Positions 7,702-16,074 of a stretch of 64,000 nucleotides of DNA are shown piece after piece. Made by a program: the position numbers and the translations under genes. The DNA is taken from contig NZ_QPLK01000004.1 of NCBI RefSeq assembly GCF_003340565.1, positions 186,001 to 250,000 of the forward strand, in the 5' to 3' direction. The stretch's first letter is position 1. Every line of letters begins with the position of its first letter. The notes under the pieces are model-generated. The model saw nothing but the letters and a program-made list of their open reading frames with translations, was not told the origin of the DNA and ran no database searches. The DNA comes from Rhodovulum sp. 12E13. Lineage in GTDB: Bacteria; Pseudomonadota; Alphaproteobacteria; Rhodobacterales; Rhodobacteraceae.

Positions 7702-9021
7702 ATGAAGACCGTTACTCGAGCGCATCCCAACGTGCCCGGCATCGATCAATCCGACCGGCTCGTACCCCGCAACCTGCGGCAGTCGGGGCCGACGCCGGTG
7801 CAGATGCTGATCTCGACCCGGGTGCGGAAGTCGCCGTTCTGGCACCTTTCGGTCGAGGCGGGATGCTGGCGAGCCACGGTCTACAACCGAATGTATCATC
7901 CGCGTGGCTACGTGAAACCCGAGGACGGCGGGGCGATGGCCGAGTACGACGCGCTGGTCAACCGCGTGACGCTCTGGAACGTAGCGGTGGAGCGCCAGAT
8001 CCGCGTTCGCGGCCCGGATGCTGAAGCCTTCGTAAATCGCGTCATCACGCGGGATGCCACCAAGATCGAGCCGATGCACGGCAAGTACTGCATTCTCTGC
8101 AACGAGAAGGGCGGCATCGTGAACGATCCGGTGCTGCTGCGGCTCTCGGAAGAGGAGTTCTGGTTCTCTGCGTCTGACAGCGACCTCCTGCTGTGGCTGC
8201 AGGGGGTCAATGTGGGCCTCCGTCACGATGTCGACATCGCGGAGCTGGACGTGGCGCCGCTCCAGGTTCAGGGGCCGTGGTCCGAGGAGTTCATGGCCGA
8301 TCTCTTCGGAGCGGCGATCCACGACATGCCCTATTACGGGCTGATGGAAACAGAGTTGGCGGGTTGCCCCGTACTCGTCAGCCAGACCGGGTTCTCCGGC
8401 GAGAAGGGCTACGAGGTGTTTGTCCGCGACTCCTCGCTCAATGCCGAAGCAGTCTGGTACGCGCTGCGCGGCCAGGGTGCCCGCTACGGGCTTCGGGTGA
8501 TCGCGCCAGCGCATCACCGCCGGATTGCCGCCGGGATACTCTCGTGGGGGCAGGACATGGACATCGAGACCTCGCCCTTCCAGGTGAACCTGGCCTACCA
8601 GGTTCCGCGCAGGAAGGAGGCCGACTATATCGGTCGCGATGCGCTCGAGGCGCAAAGGGCGGCGATCGACGAGGGGCGCGCGCCCTTCCGACTCAAGCTC
8701 GTCGGGCTGGCCATGGGCGGAAATCCGATCACCGATTACGCGCCCGACTTCTGGCTGATCGACACACCCGATGGCGAGCGGGTGGGCTACGTCACCTCGC
8801 CCTGGTGGTCGCCGGAGCTGGGGCATAACATCGCCTTGGGCTACGTCCCTTGGGAGATGTCGGTGCTTGGCACGGCGTTCCGGGTCGAGTTGCCCGAGGC
8901 CTACACCGAGACCTCGGGCGAGCCGGTGGACGCCGAAGTGGTCGCCGTGCCGTTCCGCCCCTCGGCGACCCCGAGTGCGCGGGAACGGGCGCGCGCCGCG
9001 GGTCGCGACTGGGCGCCCTGA
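7702..9021 (+). CDS. GcvT/DmdA-like tetrahydrofolate-dependent demethylase
   Basis: 439-residue soluble protein of the aminomethyltransferase (GcvT) fold. The order of motifs matches dimethylsulfoniopropionate demethylase-type proteins: SPFWHLSVEAGCW...VYNRMYHP at the N-terminus, LWNVAVERQIRVRGPDA, CNEKGGIVNDPVLLR, FSASDSDLLLWLQGV and LQVQGPWSEE, and the GFSGEKGYEVFV strand. Such enzymes move a methyl group from a donor to tetrahydrofolate. The substrate cannot be told from sequence; the true DmdA clade would need a phylogeny. Start 7702 has a good GGGAGG ribosome site 6 nt upstream. A MetF-like reductase gene follows after 3 nt, implying a shared operon that oxidises the 5-methyl-THF formed. 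Confidence 0.85.
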   Translation: MKTVTRAHPNVPGIDQSDRLVPRNLRQSGPTPVQMLISTRVRKSPFWHLSVEAGCWRATVYNRMYHPRGYVKPEDGGAMAEYDALVNRVTLWNVAVERQIRVRGPDAEAFVNRVITRDATKIEPMHGKYCILCNEKGGIVNDPVLLRLSEEEFWFSASDSDLLLWLQGVNVGLRHDVDIAELDVAPLQVQGPWSEEFMADLFGAAIHDMPYYGLMETELAGCPVLVSQTGFSGEKGYEVFVRDSSLNAEAVWYALRGQGARYGLRVIAPAHHRRIAAGILSWGQDMDIETSPFQVNLAYQVPRRKEADYIGRDALEAQRAAIDEGRAPFRLKLVGLAMGGNPITDYAPDFWLIDTPDGERVGYVTSPWWSPELGHNIALGYVPWEMSVLGTAFRVELPEAYTETSGEPVDAEVVAVPFRPSATPSARERARAAGRDWAP

Positions 9022-9024
9022 GCC

Positions 9025-9921
9025 ATGGATGTGGCCCGGCTCACCCAACCGACCGACGCGCTGTTGCAGCGTCTCTTCGAGTCGAACGGCGCCGTGCCGC
9101 TCAGTTTCGAGCTCTTTCCGCCACGGACGGAGGCGCGCCACGCGGCACTGCGAGAGACGGTGAAACGGCTTGCCCCAGTGGCCGAGGACGGGTTCTCGGT
9201 GACCATGGGCGCGGGCGGGACCACCCGCACCGGCACCCACGCGACTGCCGTCGAGGTGGCGCACCTCGGCGAGCGGCCAGTGACCGCCCATCTCACCGCA
9301 CTCGGCCTGACGGAGGCGGACGCGCTCGAGGCGGCCGAGGAACTGTGGGAGGCCGGGATCACGCGGATCCTCGCGCTGCGGGGAGATCGGCCACGTGCGA
9401 CGGCCGGGCCGCTGCCGCCGGGCTTCGTGCATTCGAGCGAGCTCGTGGCGGCACTCGCCGCGCGGCATCCCTTCGAGATCGCCGTGGCCGCCTATCCCGA
9501 GAAGCACCCCGAGGCGGAAACCCTGTCGGAGGACATCGACTACCTGAAGGAAAAGGTCGATGCCGGCGCCTCCCGTGCCTATTGCCAGTTCGTGCTGGAC
9601 CCGGCCGCCTATGGCCGGTTTCTCGAGGCCTGCGCACAGCACGGCATCGACGTGCCGATCATCCCCGGGCTGATGCCGCTCGAGGGCTGGACGCGGCTGC
9701 GCAGCTTCGCTCGCGCCAATGGCGCCCGCGTTCCAGACTGGCTGGAGCGTCTGTTCGTCCAGGGCGAGGACACGCCCGAGCTGATGCCCCATCTCGCAGC
9801 GGTAGCCACGCTCGAACAGGCGCGCCGGCTGATCGCATTTGGCGCGCCGGCCCTGCACGTCTATTGCATGAATCGCTGGCCACTGGCGCTGGCGCTGGCC
9901 CGGCTGCTCGGGCACCGATGA
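9025..9921 (+). CDS. Methylenetetrahydrofolate reductase (MetF family)
   Basis: 298-residue TIM-barrel flavoprotein. The catalytic glutamate lies in the N-terminal FELFPPRTE motif. Further family segments are TMGAGGTTRTGTHATA, ITRILALRGDRPR (FAD-binding) and the C-terminal LHVYCMNRW. MetF interconverts 5,10-methylene-THF and 5-methyl-THF with NAD(P)H. It lies 3 nt after the DmdA-like gene. In that setting it probably runs in the oxidative direction, returning the captured methyl group to central C1 metabolism, rather than serving methionine synthesis. Confidence 0.9.
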   Translation: MDVARLTQPTDALLQRLFESNGAVPLSFELFPPRTEARHAALRETVKRLAPVAEDGFSVTMGAGGTTRTGTHATAVEVAHLGERPVTAHLTALGLTEADALEAAEELWEAGITRILALRGDRPRATAGPLPPGFVHSSELVAALAARHPFEIAVAAYPEKHPEAETLSEDIDYLKEKVDAGASRAYCQFVLDPAAYGRFLEACAQHGIDVPIIPGLMPLEGWTRLRSFARANGARVPDWLERLFVQGEDTPELMPHLAAVATLEQARRLIAFGAPALHVYCMNRWPLALALARLLGHR

Positions 9922-9939
9922 AAGGGTGCAAGCGACGGG

Positions 9940-10566
9940 TCAGACGACGTCCTGCGGCAACGAGACGTTCCAAGCCCGGCAGAATACCCGTCCCCCGCCC
10001 TTGTAGACGTCGAGATCGCGGCAGACATGGAATGCCGGCGGCGTTGATGTCAGGATGGTGCGCGTATCGGTGCGCACCGCCCAGTCCCGCGCTGCAGGCG
10101 CCGGACCGCGCGCGTCTCGCCGCGCGAGCGAAAATCGTCGCCTTCCGAGGAATACCATTCGGTCGTCCGGTTCGCGACCTCGAGGGTGACCTCCTCCAGG
10201 CGACAGACGCCGTTGTCGTCGATCACTTCCAGCGTCGGCGATCCTCGGCAAGGTCGCGGTGGACCAGCCAGTTGTGGTGATCGGAGTCGATCGTCCGCCG
10301 CGGCATCGACACGGTTCCCTCGGTCGGGCCAAAGGCGCGCGGTGTCCGGTCGTCGGGGCGGGGCGCGCACCGGCAGGTCGATCGCGCCCGCGCGCGGGTA
10401 GACCGTCAGGCAGGCGGGCGCCGGCGAGGGCCATGCAAGCGGCCAGTACAGTGTCGAAAGCGACAGCCGCAGCCGGTGCCCTGTCGGAAACGCTTGGGCG
10501 ATGGGGATCCGGAAGGTCCCGTCTTACCGGGCCGCGTGGCAAGACTGTCCTGCACTACCTGCTCGT
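9940..10566 (-). pseudogene. CocE/NonD-family hydrolase C-terminal remnant, frameshifted
   Basis: Read right to left, the C-terminal jelly-roll domain of CocE/NonD (X-Pro dipeptidyl-peptidase, S15) hydrolases can be followed through several frames. FRIPIAQAFPTGHRLRLSLST...LYWPLAWPSP comes first, then LEVIDDNGVCRLEEVTLEV, then WAVRTDTRTILTSTPPAFHVCRDLDVYKG ending in FCRAWNVSLPQDVV at 9940. At least two frameshifts separate the pieces. The catalytic Ser/Asp/His domain is absent, so this is a decayed 3' end of a gene. Confidence 0.7.
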
Positions 10567-11880
10567 TCATTCTTCGGGCTCGTCCGGCAGCGCGGTGCGG
10601 ATATCCATCTCCTCCCAGAGGCGCCTGAAATCGGCGTGCAGCGCCGCCCGGCTTTGCGCGCCCATGAAGATCGCGCCCAACTCGTGGCTGTACTCGTCGT
10701 AATGGTGATCCTCGCCCAGCCGCATCCCCTGTTCCACATGGAGCTGTATCTCGGTGCCCGGATGGCGCGACTCCAGCGCGCGAAGCTCCGCCTCTGTCGG
10801 GGCGTGCGTGACGATCTCGTCGTCGGAATGGCCGTAGAGCCGCGGCATGTACTTGGCGGCATAACGGAAACGGCCGCGTCGCGCCGGGTAATCCGGCTTC
10901 CGCCCCAGAGCCACGTCGATCATCACCTCCTTGTGCGGCACCCCCGCGACCTTGTCGAAGAGCGGGCTGTGCGACTTCGAGATGCGCACGTTGATCTCCA
11001 GCAGTGACAGGCTGTCGTCGCCCGAATGGTAGAAGAACTCCATATTGAACGGCGTGTCGTCGAGCCCGATCTGCGCCAGAACCTTGGCGGCCGAGGCCGT
11101 CATGCGGGCCTTGACCGACGCGGGCAGTGCCGAGGGGTACTCGTAGCGTTCGAGGCTCGATCGATGCGGCCCCCGGATCGAGTCGACGATACCGTAGACC
11201 TCGGTCTTTCCCTCGAAGACGTAGCCCTCAAGCGTGCACTGGCGGCCCCGCGAAATGATCTCCTCGGCAATGCACTGTGCGGCCCCGGCCTCCGAGATCT
11301 CGTCGGGCAGGTCGGCATACCCCATCAGCACCTCGAGCGGCTCGGCGAAGCGGTGGATGCCATCCCGGATCGCGGTTAACGCACGGTCGTAATCGGCGCG
11401 TCCGTCGACCCGGAATCCCAGAAGCGAGGAATGTGCGGTCACCGGCTTGAGCCAGAAGGGATAGTCGAGCGGCGGCCGCGCGGGATCGGCCGCGAAGGGA
11501 TCGACCATCTCGAAGCGCGGGACCTCGTCCGGCAGAACCTTGGCTTGCTCGATACGGCTCCAGTACTTGTGCTGGCAGCGCAGCACGCTCTCGACGCTCG
11601 GCCCGCGAAGACCGAACTCGCGCCTCAGGATCGGGACCATCACGATAGATGGGAAATCCCAGTAACTGACGATGGCATCGATGGGTCCATCGAATTCCCT
11701 CAGGATCGCCCGCCCCTTGTCCAGCAATGCCGGCATGTCGAACCGCGGAGCGTAGCAAATCTCGCGGCGCTCGTAGAGCGGGTGAAACGCATACCGCTCG
11801 GCGTCCCGGACGCTCTGAAGGAGCCGCAGATTGAACGGCTCGAGCCCGGCAACGAAGATGTTCTTCCGACGCTCTTCCAC
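10567..11880 (-). CDS. ATP-grasp domain protein
   Basis: 437-residue soluble protein. It shows an ATP-grasp layout: an N-terminal Rossmann-like part (NIFVAGLEPFNL...DAIVSYWDFPS), a central nucleotide-binding part (YPFWLKPVTAHSSLLGF, CTLEGYVFEG), and the metal-binding end FNMEFFYHSGDDSLSLLEINVRIS with the E-x-N pair. These enzymes join a carboxylate to an amine or thiol using ATP; the substrate is unknown. I chose GTG at 11880 because an AGGAGG ribosome site ends 6 nt before it; a longer frame to 11928 begins with TTG and has no such site. It stands alone between remnants. Confidence 0.82.
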   Translation of the reverse strand: MEERRKNIFVAGLEPFNLRLLQSVRDAERYAFHPLYERREICYAPRFDMPALLDKGRAILREFDGPIDAIVSYWDFPSIVMVPILRREFGLRGPSVESVLRCQHKYWSRIEQAKVLPDEVPRFEMVDPFAADPARPPLDYPFWLKPVTAHSSLLGFRVDGRADYDRALTAIRDGIHRFAEPLEVLMGYADLPDEISEAGAAQCIAEEIISRGRQCTLEGYVFEGKTEVYGIVDSIRGPHRSSLERYEYPSALPASVKARMTASAAKVLAQIGLDDTPFNMEFFYHSGDDSLSLLEINVRISKSHSPLFDKVAGVPHKEVMIDVALGRKPDYPARRGRFRYAAKYMPRLYGHSDDEIVTHAPTEAELRALESRHPGTEIQLHVEQGMRLGEDHHYDEYSHELGAIFMGAQSRAALHADFRRLWEEMDIRTALPDEPEE

Positions 11881-12183
11881 GCGGATCCTCCTGCCCAAAA
11901 CCGTTCCATAGCGCACCTCGGAGGTCAAACCTTGTGCGGGATATCCGCGGCTTCAGAGTTGTCCGGCGACCAAGAGGAGGTCCAGCTACCACAAGAAGGA
12001 AAACGCTGGAGGCAATGCGACGAACTCCCGCTTCGGTGAAGGATTTCCGATGTTGATCCTGACGCTCACCGAAAACGACGACCACTTCACGCCGTGACGG
12101 CAGATCGAGGCGCTTCTGCGCGGCCACCGACTGACCGCGGACGCGGTCTTTGTGCCCACGTCCGGGCCGAGTAGGCTCGGTCG
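11881..12183. other. Intergenic region before the AraC remnant
   Basis: 303 bases carrying the 5' region of the ATP-grasp gene and sequence I could not assign. No convincing terminator or operator is seen. Confidence 0.4.
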
Positions 12184-12510
12184 ATGGGGTATGCCACCTC
12201 CCTCTTCGCGCGGAAGATGGTCGCCGCGGCCGGAGACGCAATCGACGGCGCCGCGGCCCTTTGGGCGGCCGGCGTCGATCCCGATGGCCCGTCGGACCCG
12301 AAGGCCATGATCCCGGCGAATACATATTACGAGATGCTGGAGCAGATCGCGGCCCGGATCGACGCGACCGATCTGCCGGTGCGGGTCGGCGCCTCGATGC
12401 GCTGCGACGAATACGGCGCGCTGGGTGTTGCCTGGAAGGCAGCCCCGAACCTGCTCGGCTCGCTCGGCCGCGTCGAACGCTATGACCGCCTCTGCACGAC
12501 GCTCGTGCCG
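12184..12510 (+). pseudogene. AraC-family regulator, N-terminal fragment
   Basis: The first about 105 codons (MGYATSLFARKMV..., DLPVRVGASMRCDEYGALGVAWKAAPNLLGSLGRVERY) match the arabinose-binding-like N-terminal domain found in OruR/ArgR-type AraC regulators (PF12625 style). The match stops near 12510. No helix-turn-helix domain follows, because the frame runs on into unrelated sequence and then across an oppositely oriented gene. I read it as a 3'-truncated gene. Confidence 0.65.
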
Positions 12511-12633
12511 CAGGATGGGGGCGATGTGCGCGGGCGCGGCGGCGCGATGGGCCGGCAAGGTCGCCGCCATGCGATCCGCTCGCGGCGACCGCCAGCGCGG
12601 TGGCAGGGCCGGCCGATGGCGAGGCAGGTTGCC

Positions 12634-13113
12634 CTATCTCGATGTGGCGCGTTCCGCGATCGCGGAAAACCGATCGTCAAGCTCTTCTGCCATCCGGGCC
12701 AGCGCATCGCCCCCCTCGGCGCTGTAGGGCGCGAAGACGAAGCTCGGCTCCTTCCAGCTGAGGGTGGCGGTTCCGTCGGCGTTCTCGGTCACGTAGAAGC
12801 GGATCGGAGCCTCGATCATCGCGGCCGTGCTCTGCTCGAGGATCCGGACTGCGAAATCGTTGTTGAAGACGCCGACCACGCGGTTTTCAGGGATCTCGAT
12901 GCCCCGCTGACGCGCCATTGCCGTCGGCCCGGCCTGCGTGACGACCCCCATCCGTTCCTCCGGCACGGCCTCGAGGAGCCGCTCGAGCAGCTCCGCGTGG
13001 GACATGTCGGTCTCGACGACCTGCCACCCGGGCCGGGGCTGCACCTCGGCGGCCGCCGCACCGCCGAGCGCAAGCGTCGTGACCAACAGCAAGAATGATC
13101 CTGTCTTCAGCAT
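12634..13113 (-). CDS. Secreted DUF302 domain protein
   Basis: 159 residues. Residues 1-22 form a signal peptide (MLKTGSFLLLVTTLALGGAAAA), so the mature protein is periplasmic. The rest is a DUF302 fold: GVVTQAGPTAMARQRGIEIPENRVVGVFNND, ARIxE-like AVRILEQS and RFYVTENADGTATLSW. The function of DUF302 is not established. A GGGAGAT ribosome site precedes the ATG at 13113. It is transcribed away from the DoxX/CMD genes with a long, partly AT-richer gap upstream. Confidence 0.82.
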   Translation of the reverse strand: MLKTGSFLLLVTTLALGGAAAAEVQPRPGWQVVETDMSHAELLERLLEAVPEERMGVVTQAGPTAMARQRGIEIPENRVVGVFNNDFAVRILEQSTAAMIEAPIRFYVTENADGTATLSWKEPSFVFAPYSAEGGDALARMAEELDDRFSAIAERATSR

Positions 13114-13789
13114 CTCGATCTCCCTCGATGGGGTGGTGGCAATCCATGGCGCCCTGTGCCGGCCGTCGTGCGACACAACAGCGGCGGCGGGCGCAGGCGT
13201 GATCGGCGTTGGGCGCAGGCCCTGCGTCGTACCCACATGAGGGCCCACATGAGGGCGGCACCCTCCCACGCCAACCCTCGGCGCCCCATTTCCGGCACCA
13301 GACAGGCCTCTTCGAATATCGTTGCGCCTTCCATTGCGGTCGTGTGGACGAATTTTGCACACGCCATTACCGGCGGCCAATTCGGGCGTGAGCCAAGTGC
13401 ACCCAATCATTTTAACTTCACCCTGCGGTTCGGGGGGGTCGAATGCAATTCACGCCGGATCACGATGACGCGCGGTGGCGCACCGCACGAGCGCGGCGGG
13501 GCGCAGGCCGACAAGCACGTCCACAAGGGTTTTGCGACTCCCAGCGGGAGCGGGCCCCTGCATTGTTTCATTTGCTGCGCCACGAATGTGCACTGGCTTC
13601 ATCATTCGCGGTGCGCCCGTTGATCGACGAATCTCGTTATCGCTCTGAGGCGAATGACATTTTACGACTCCCTTGCGCGCTCCAGGCCTCCGCAATTCTC
13701 ACACCCGGTCACGGAACGCGAATGGGGCCTCGTTGGCGAAGCCCCCGGGCGCGATGTCTGTCGGGCGAACGTCAGAAAGGAGTCCTGCC
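13114..13789. other. 676-base gap with lower GC
   Basis: No supported gene. It contains a perfect 12-nt tandem duplication (13232-13255) and an AT-richer segment around 13310-13430 that could hold promoters for the divergent DUF302 and DoxX genes. An AAAGGAG ribosome site for DoxX lies at its right end. Confidence 0.4.
13232..13255. repeat. Perfect tandem duplication of CCCACATGAGGG
   Basis: Two exact 12-nt copies, 13232-13243 and 13244-13255, in noncoding DNA upstream of the DUF302 gene. Confidence 0.9.
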
Positions 13790-14224
13790 ATGACCGACAA
13801 CGTCACTGCGACCGCTTCCGCCAACGAGTCCGGTGCAGTCCTCGCCGCGGCGGCCGACTGGGCGCTGCGCGCCGCTTTCGCCGGCGTCTTCGTCTTCCAC
13901 GGCGTATCGAAGTTCATGAACCTCGAGGGCGGTGCCCAGATGATGGGTCAGCCCGTCCTGATCTGGGCGCTCGTGGCTTTCGCCGAATTGGCCGGCGGCG
14001 TCGGTCTGCTGGCCGGCCGCGCGATCCCGGGCAGCATCGGCGATGCGGTGACGCGCCTTTCGGGTGCGGCCGTCGTGCCGGTGATGCTCGGCGCCATCGC
14101 CATGGTCCATTGGGGGCGGTGGAATTTCGCGCCGTCCGAGAGCCATCCGATGGGGGGCATGGAGTTCCAGGTGGTGCTGCTCGCGATCGGCCTGTTCTAC
14201 GCGCTGCGCGGCAACCGGGCTTGA
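13790..14224 (+). CDS. DoxX family membrane protein
   Basis: 144 residues with four predicted membrane helices. The DoxX signature is present: LRAAFAGVFVFHGVSKFMN in helix 1, ALVAFAELAGGVGLLAGR in helix 2, and GRWNFAPSESHPMGGMEFQVVLLAIGLFYALRG at the end. DoxX proteins are small quinone-linked or redox-associated membrane proteins of varied role. The start at 13790 is preceded by AAAGGAG. It converges with a carboxymuconolactone-decarboxylase-type gene across a hairpin at 14253-14276. Confidence 0.88.
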   Translation: MTDNVTATASANESGAVLAAAADWALRAAFAGVFVFHGVSKFMNLEGGAQMMGQPVLIWALVAFAELAGGVGLLAGRAIPGSIGDAVTRLSGAAVVPVMLGAIAMVHWGRWNFAPSESHPMGGMEFQVVLLAIGLFYALRGNRA

Positions 14225-14252
14225 CGGCGCCGATCGCGGCGCGGGAAGGGCT

Positions 14253-14276
14253 CCGCCCCGGTTCGAGCCGGGGCGG
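14253..14276. terminator. Bidirectional hairpin between convergent genes
   Basis: Perfect 9-bp stem CCGCCCCGG / CCGGGGCGG with a 6-nt loop, between the convergent DoxX and CMD genes. There is no long T-run, so it may be a weak or factor-assisted terminator. Confidence 0.6.
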
Positions 14277-14284
14277 GCCGCTCG

Positions 14285-14851
14285 TCAGGCCGGCTCGAAC
14301 GGGGCGAACATGTCGTCGACCGGGGTCGCGGCGAGATGGTTCACGTAGTTCGAGAAGGTCTTGCAGGCGATCGCGAGAACGACGCCGAGGACCTGCCTTT
14401 CGCCGTATCCCGCCGCGAGAAAGGCGTCGACTGCCGCCTTGCCCGGGTTGCCGCGCGAGACGACCATCGCCTCGGTGAAGGTGGCGACGGCCTGCAGGTC
14501 CGGGTCCGGCAACGGTCGGCCATCGCGCAGGGCGGCAAGCGAGCGGGCCGGCACGCCCGACGTCTTCTCGGCGATCATCGAGTGGGCGGCGGTGCAGTAG
14601 TGGCATCCGTTCACCCGGCTGATCGTCAGAAAGACCGTCTCCTGTTCGGCGGGGGAGAAGCCCGATTGCGTCCGGAAGTCGTCGTAGGTGCGCAGGTAGC
14701 CGTCGAGCACCGGGGGCAACTTGGCCATGTAGGTGTACATGTTGGGCAGGAAGCCGAGCTTTTGCCTGGCGCCGGCCATGAGCGCATGGGCCTCGCCGTC
14801 GGCATCGTCGGGGTCGGCGGGCGCGATGTGGAACAGGGGGGCACGTGCCAT
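14285..14851 (-). CDS. Carboxymuconolactone decarboxylase/AhpD-like peroxidase-fold protein
   Basis: 188-residue protein with the AhpD/CMD fold. The redox pair and general base are clear in NGCHYCTAAHS (C-x-x-C...H), followed by LAALRDG and FSNYVNHLA. Such proteins act as alkylhydroperoxidases or related small-molecule enzymes. It is transcribed divergently from a TetR regulator 96 nt away, with an inverted repeat between them, so the TetR protein very likely controls it. The start at 14851 follows GAGGAG. Confidence 0.88.
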   Translation of the reverse strand: MARAPLFHIAPADPDDADGEAHALMAGARQKLGFLPNMYTYMAKLPPVLDGYLRTYDDFRTQSGFSPAEQETVFLTISRVNGCHYCTAAHSMIAEKTSGVPARSLAALRDGRPLPDPDLQAVATFTEAMVVSRGNPGKAAVDAFLAAGYGERQVLGVVLAIACKTFSNYVNHLAATPVDDMFAPFEPA

Positions 14852-14871
14852 GAACGTCTCCTCTATTTCAG

Positions 14872-14930
14872 AACATTCGTTCCGTAAATTGCCGCGGTCG
14901 TGCGATCCACCTATTTTCGGAATGCTTGTT
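14872..14930. promoter_or_regulatory. Inverted-repeat operator for the TetR regulator
   Basis: Arms AACATTCGTTCCG (14872-14884) and CGGAATGCTTGTT (14918-14930) are imperfect reverse complements, 9 of 13 positions matching. They sit in the 96-nt divergent region and each contains a GAATG/CATTC-type half site. This is typical of autoregulated TetR divergons; binding is inferred. Confidence 0.6.
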
Positions 14931-14947
14931 TCAAAACGGGGTGATCC

Positions 14948-15574
14948 ATGGCGGAGGCACGGGCGCGCGGCCGGCCGAGAGGGTTCGACGAGGGCCGGGC
15001 CCTCGACGCGGCGGTGCGGCTGTTCCGGGCAGAGGGCTACGACGGCGCCCCGGTGGACCGGCTGTGCCGCGAGATGCGGGTGCCGCGTGCTACGCTCTAC
15101 GACCTGTTCGGTGGCAAGGAGGGGCTGTTTCTGGCGGCGGTCGCCCGCTACGCCGATACGCGGATCGCGCCGGTCCTCGCCGCGCTGGGGCCCTCCGGGA
15201 CGTTGCGCGACGATCTCGCGGCCTTCTACGATGCGGTGCTTGCGCTCGCCACCGCGGATCCAGAGGCGCCGGGCTGCCTCGTCTCCTGCGCCCTGGCTGA
15301 TGCGGCGGGCTCGAATACGGGCTTCCGGGCCGAGCTCGCGGCGCGCTACGCCGCGATGGAGGGTCGGATCGCGGCACGACTGATGGCCGCCGGATGGGAC
15401 GTGCAGGCCGCGACGCCGCCACAGGCGGCGGCCGCGCTCGCCGCATCGATCGCCCGCGGCCTCATGCTTGCCGCGCGCTCGGGCACGGAAGCGGCGCAGT
15501 TGCGCCCGACTGCCGAGGCGGCCGTCGGCGCGCTTCTCGCGCTCCATCCCGAGGGGGCGCCCGGCCACGGTTGA
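14948..15574 (+). CDS. TetR/AcrR family transcriptional regulator
   Basis: 208 residues. The N-terminal helix-turn-helix is canonical: GRPRGFDEGRALDAAVRLFRAEGYDG then VPRATLYDLFGGKEGLF. The C-terminal ligand domain is divergent and alanine-rich, with a GCLVSCALAD segment common in TetR subfamilies that control reductase or peroxidase genes. It faces the CMD-like gene across the shared operator at 14872-14930 and probably represses both. Confidence 0.9.
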   Translation: MAEARARGRPRGFDEGRALDAAVRLFRAEGYDGAPVDRLCREMRVPRATLYDLFGGKEGLFLAAVARYADTRIAPVLAALGPSGTLRDDLAAFYDAVLALATADPEAPGCLVSCALADAAGSNTGFRAELAARYAAMEGRIAARLMAAGWDVQAATPPQAAAALAASIARGLMLAARSGTEAAQLRPTAEAAVGALLALHPEGAPGHG

Positions 15575-15681
15575 GCGGGCCGCTCGCGCCCGGTCACGAT
15601 CCTGTTCGCGGCGTGGCGCGGGCACTATTTGGCTGCAAGGCTCTCCCCTGTGCCTGCATCAACGATCCATCGGAGACCGCC

Positions 15682-16062
15682 ATGCCCCTCGCCAGACGAG
15701 ACCTCCTCCTGCCCGCCGGTGTCGCTGCGGCCCTGATCGCGGCCACCCTCCTGGGCGTCACGGAAGCGCTCGGCGCGCACCCGTTCTGGGCGGTGCAGAC
15801 CGGCGCGATCGGCGCGGCCGGCGGCGCGGCGATCTTCATCGGCCTGCGCCGCGCAGGCGTGCGGCCAGCTCCTGTCATGTGGCTTGGCGGCGCGGCGCTG
15901 GTCGGCGCGGCGCTCGCCGCCCATTTCGGCAAGGCCGCCTTCGTCGCCTCCTTCGCCGAGAACGCGCTTGCGGGGCGCGCGTGGTATCTGGGCTGGTTCG
16001 CCGTCGCAGGCGCGGCCTGCCTTGCCCTTTCCGGCGCCCTCGCCCACGTCCTGCGGCGCTGA
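15682..16062 (+). CDS. Small integral membrane protein of unknown function
   Basis: 126 residues with four hydrophobic segments (about 9-28, 39-55, 64-82, 98-118), a short basic N-terminus and C-terminus, and no recognised motif. It lies 107 nt after the TetR gene on the same strand and converges with the YeeE/YedE gene. I do not recognise the family. Confidence 0.6.
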   Translation: MPLARRDLLLPAGVAAALIAATLLGVTEALGAHPFWAVQTGAIGAAGGAAIFIGLRRAGVRPAPVMWLGGAALVGAALAAHFGKAAFVASFAENALAGRAWYLGWFAVAGAACLALSGALAHVLRR

Positions 16063-16074
16063 GCGAAGCGGCGG

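Noticed and set aside
12511-12633. Continuation of the AraC regulator into a functional DNA-binding domain
   Set aside because: The frame stays open, but the translation has no helix-turn-helix and soon overlaps the opposite-strand DUF302 gene.
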